Positions 62,371-64,000 of a stretch of DNA of 64,000 nucleotides are shown one piece after another (positions within the stretch are counted from its first letter, which is position 1; each line of letters begins with the position of its first letter). The DNA comes from Apostichopus japonicus (Eukaryota; Echinodermata; Holothuroidea; Aspidochirotida; Stichopodidae), in contig NC_092565.1 of the NCBI RefSeq assembly GCF_037975245.1, positions 2,531,499 to 2,595,498 on the forward strand. Direction: 5' to 3'. The position numbers and the translations under genes were made by a program. The notes beneath the pieces are model-generated. The model saw nothing but the letters and a program-made list of their open reading frames with translations, did no database searches and was not told the origin of the DNA.

Positions 62371-62460
62371 TCGCATAGATACTTTGGTTGCGTCATAGAT
62401 AGGCTAGTAACGCTTACTTATCGTAGGACAGACAACGCTGTATGTTTTGGTTTAATTATA
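62371..62460 (+). repeat. 150-bp repeat fragment fused to the RT frame
   Basis: TCGCATAGATACTTTGGTTG through ACAACGCTGTATGTT is the body of a unit. It reads SHRYFGCVIDRLVTLTYRRT in the RT frame; the same peptide with changes can be read from the unit at 57890-57960. Confidence 0.85.
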
Positions 62461-62571
62461 CAAATAATGAATGGTTATGAGTGCAATAGTGCAAATATTT
62501 CATGAGTTGAAAGATGGAATGTTCCATTCAACGAGGCGCAGCCGAGTTGAATGGAACAAATTCATTATTTG
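62461..62571. repeat. Small hairpin element
   Basis: The outer inverted repeat is CAAATAATGAAT / ATTCATTATTTG (62461-62472, 62560-62571). The inner perfect stem is TGTTCCATTCAAC / GTTGAATGGAACA (62520-62532, 62546-62558) with loop GAGGCGCAGCCGA. It lies at the point where the 150-bp unit breaks off. Confidence 0.8.
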
Positions 62572-62799
62572 TTTTATACAACATATTATATTAAGATGGG
62601 TAAAATGCACTCATTCAACAGATTGTTTTGAACAGACATGTTTCTCTGCTGTCTTACCATTGAAAAAAAAGTGCTATCAAAAAAGTATAACCCATGGTTC
62701 TATTTCATAGGGTGTAATAGAGCGGATTTTGCATGCAATCATCGAGCAATTGACCAATCAATGACCAGAATACAATTAGGTGTTGTATAATATATATTA
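62572..62799. other. Unassigned stretch between repeat copies
   Basis: 228 bp without coding or repeat features that I recognise. Confidence 0.5.
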
Positions 62800-63107
62800 A
62801 TACACGGTACTTAGTATATACATACATCCATGCATGAAAGCGTTATACAAAATCACATAGATACTTTGGTTGCGTCATAGATAGGCTTACACTTACTTTT
62901 CGTTGGACAGACAACGCTGAAGGTTATAGTTTAAATGTATAGATATAAATACACGGTACATAGTGCATACATACAACCGTGCATTGAAAGCGTTATACGA
63001 AATCGCATAGATACTTTCGTTGCGTCATAGATAGGCTAGATACACATACTTTTCGTTGGACAGACAACACTGTATGTTATAGTTCTAATGTATAGATATA
63101 AATATAC
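62800..63107 (+). repeat. 150-bp repeat, third block
   Basis: Anchors at about 62820 and 62970. The third unit is interrupted at ATAAATATAC (63098-63107) by the inverted-repeat element. Confidence 0.88.
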
Positions 63108-63402
63108 AAAGTGGCTATTCTTATGACTAGTCATAAGAATAATTTATAAATACGCATGCGCAGTTGCTTTAACATGGCTATTTTTATGACTAGGAGTATT
63201 ATTTTTACAACTAGGAGTAACAATAATTTCCGGTTAGGGTTAAGGTTAGGGTTAGGTTAGTGTTTAGGGTTAGGTTTAGGGTTAGGGTTACCCCTACTAC
63301 ATGCGAAGTTGCTTTATTTACTTTACTGCGCTTGAATTCGCCGATGTTGTAAGAATAGTTTATAAATAATTGTTACAACTAGTTGTAAGAATAGCCACGG
63401 CC
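63108..63402. mobile_element. MITE, 295 bp, with telomere-like interior
   Basis: GTGGCTATTCTTA at 63111 is mirrored by TAAGAATAGCCAC ending at 63398, and the 10-bp direct repeat ATAAATATAC flanks it (63098-63107, 63403-63412). Short palindromes CTTATGACTAGTCATAAG and TTACAACTAGTTGTAA lie just inside each end. It splits one 150-bp unit cleanly. The superfamily is not determined. Confidence 0.82.
63232..63290 (+). repeat. Interstitial telomere-like (TTAGGG)n
   Basis: About nine imperfect TTAGGG units (variants GGTTAAGG, GGTTAGTG, GGTTTAGGG) inside the MITE. Confidence 0.85.
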
Positions 63403-63412
63403 ATAAATATAC

Positions 63413-63475
63413 GGTACATAGTGTATACATACATCCGTGCAAAGCGCATAGATAATTTGCTTGCGTCTTGCCTAA
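63413..63475 (+). repeat. 150-bp repeat, remainder of split unit
   Basis: It continues GGTACATAGTGTATACATAC and AGCGCATAGATAATTTGCTTGCGTC after the MITE, then stops where LINE sequence begins. Confidence 0.85.
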
Positions 63476-64000
63476 GGATACAATCTTGACATCACCGCTG
63501 TACAAGAAACAAAGATAAGAGGTCCAGACGATGTCACACTACTAAGGTCAGATCAATCCAATACATCTACATTTTTTAAAGCAGCTTTGTAGTTATTCAT
63601 ATCACGGTGTAGGTTTCTTTGTTGAGAGAGAAATTGATTGAGTTTTTAAACACATATCCGATCGCCTTGCTCTGTTGAAGTTATAATGAAAAAGTCCACC
63701 CACTACATATTATTAATGCTTATGCCCCTACATCAGTAATAACTTATAAGAATCCTGAAGAAACCGAACAATTTTACCAAAAACTTAAGATCTACTAAGT
63801 ACTGCCAATAAAAAAGAAGTAATTATATGTGGTGATTTCAATGCAAAAGTTGCCTCATCAAATCCTTTTTTTCCTAAACATATTGGAAAATGCACCACTG
63901 GCAATACTAATACTAATGGTGTATTCGTAACAGACCTAATTATGCGTAACGATCTATACTTATGTAATACAATCTACAAACACAAACCTGAGCATATCAA
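63476..64000 (+). pseudogene. Non-LTR retrotransposon AP-endonuclease fragment (runs off window)
   Basis: In broken plus-strand frames: LDITAVQETKIRG (the QExK magnesium site), GVGFFVERE, HIINAYAPTS (the N-A-Y-A-P motif), ICGDFNAKV (the GDFN catalytic motif at about 63830) and NTNGVFVTDLIMRNDL. These are apurinic-endonuclease-type motifs of LINE ORF2. In-frame stops and frameshifts mark it as decayed. It is on the same strand as the RT fragment but downstream of it, the reverse of the order within one element. Confidence 0.82.

Overview
This is a metazoan nuclear window: interrupted genes with GT-AG introns, non-LTR retrotransposons, hAT-type and other inverted-repeat elements, AT microsatellites and TTAGGG-like telomeric motifs. 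The element mix looks like a marine invertebrate, possibly an echinoderm or other deuterostome, but that is a guess; no species can be read from it directly.

Region 1 (1-24093, minus strand) is the 5' half of a ferlin gene. Six coding exons splice in frame, with exact phase bookkeeping and GT/AG sites, into 182 codons: an N-terminal C2 domain (C2A) followed by a long acidic linker. The gene starts at 24093 and runs off the left edge. Its introns hold a decayed CR1/L2-like LINE with a SINE-like insert and clean 11-bp target duplication, a retroposon tail, minisatellites and small duplications.

Region 2 (24268-46300) is the main discovery: a 22,033-bp element flanked by a perfect 9-bp target duplication (ACAGGTCAC), with 26-bp terminal inverted repeats matching at 22 of 26 positions. 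Inside are two large tandem arrays of a roughly 225-227-bp satellite in opposite orientation (about 37 units left, about 41 right). Between them is an inner palindrome of a second, roughly 150-bp repeat around a short loop. The last left satellite unit is interrupted by about 2.1 kb holding an unrecognised ORF, itself split by a 1,010-bp hAT-type element. The layout is that of a giant Foldback/MULE-like transposon. It sits 166 bp upstream of the ferlin start codon, so the native upstream sequence now lies beyond 46310.

Region 3 (46310-64000) has no host gene I can support. It holds nested non-autonomous DNA transposons sharing a common internal module, an 840-bp inverted-repeat element, (TA)n tracts, and a roughly 150-bp repeat family interleaved with LINE pieces. 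A reverse transcriptase fragment reads in frame into the 150-bp repeat, and an endonuclease fragment on the same strand begins right after another copy. A 295-bp inverted-repeat element carrying TTAGGG-like sequence has inserted into one repeat unit.
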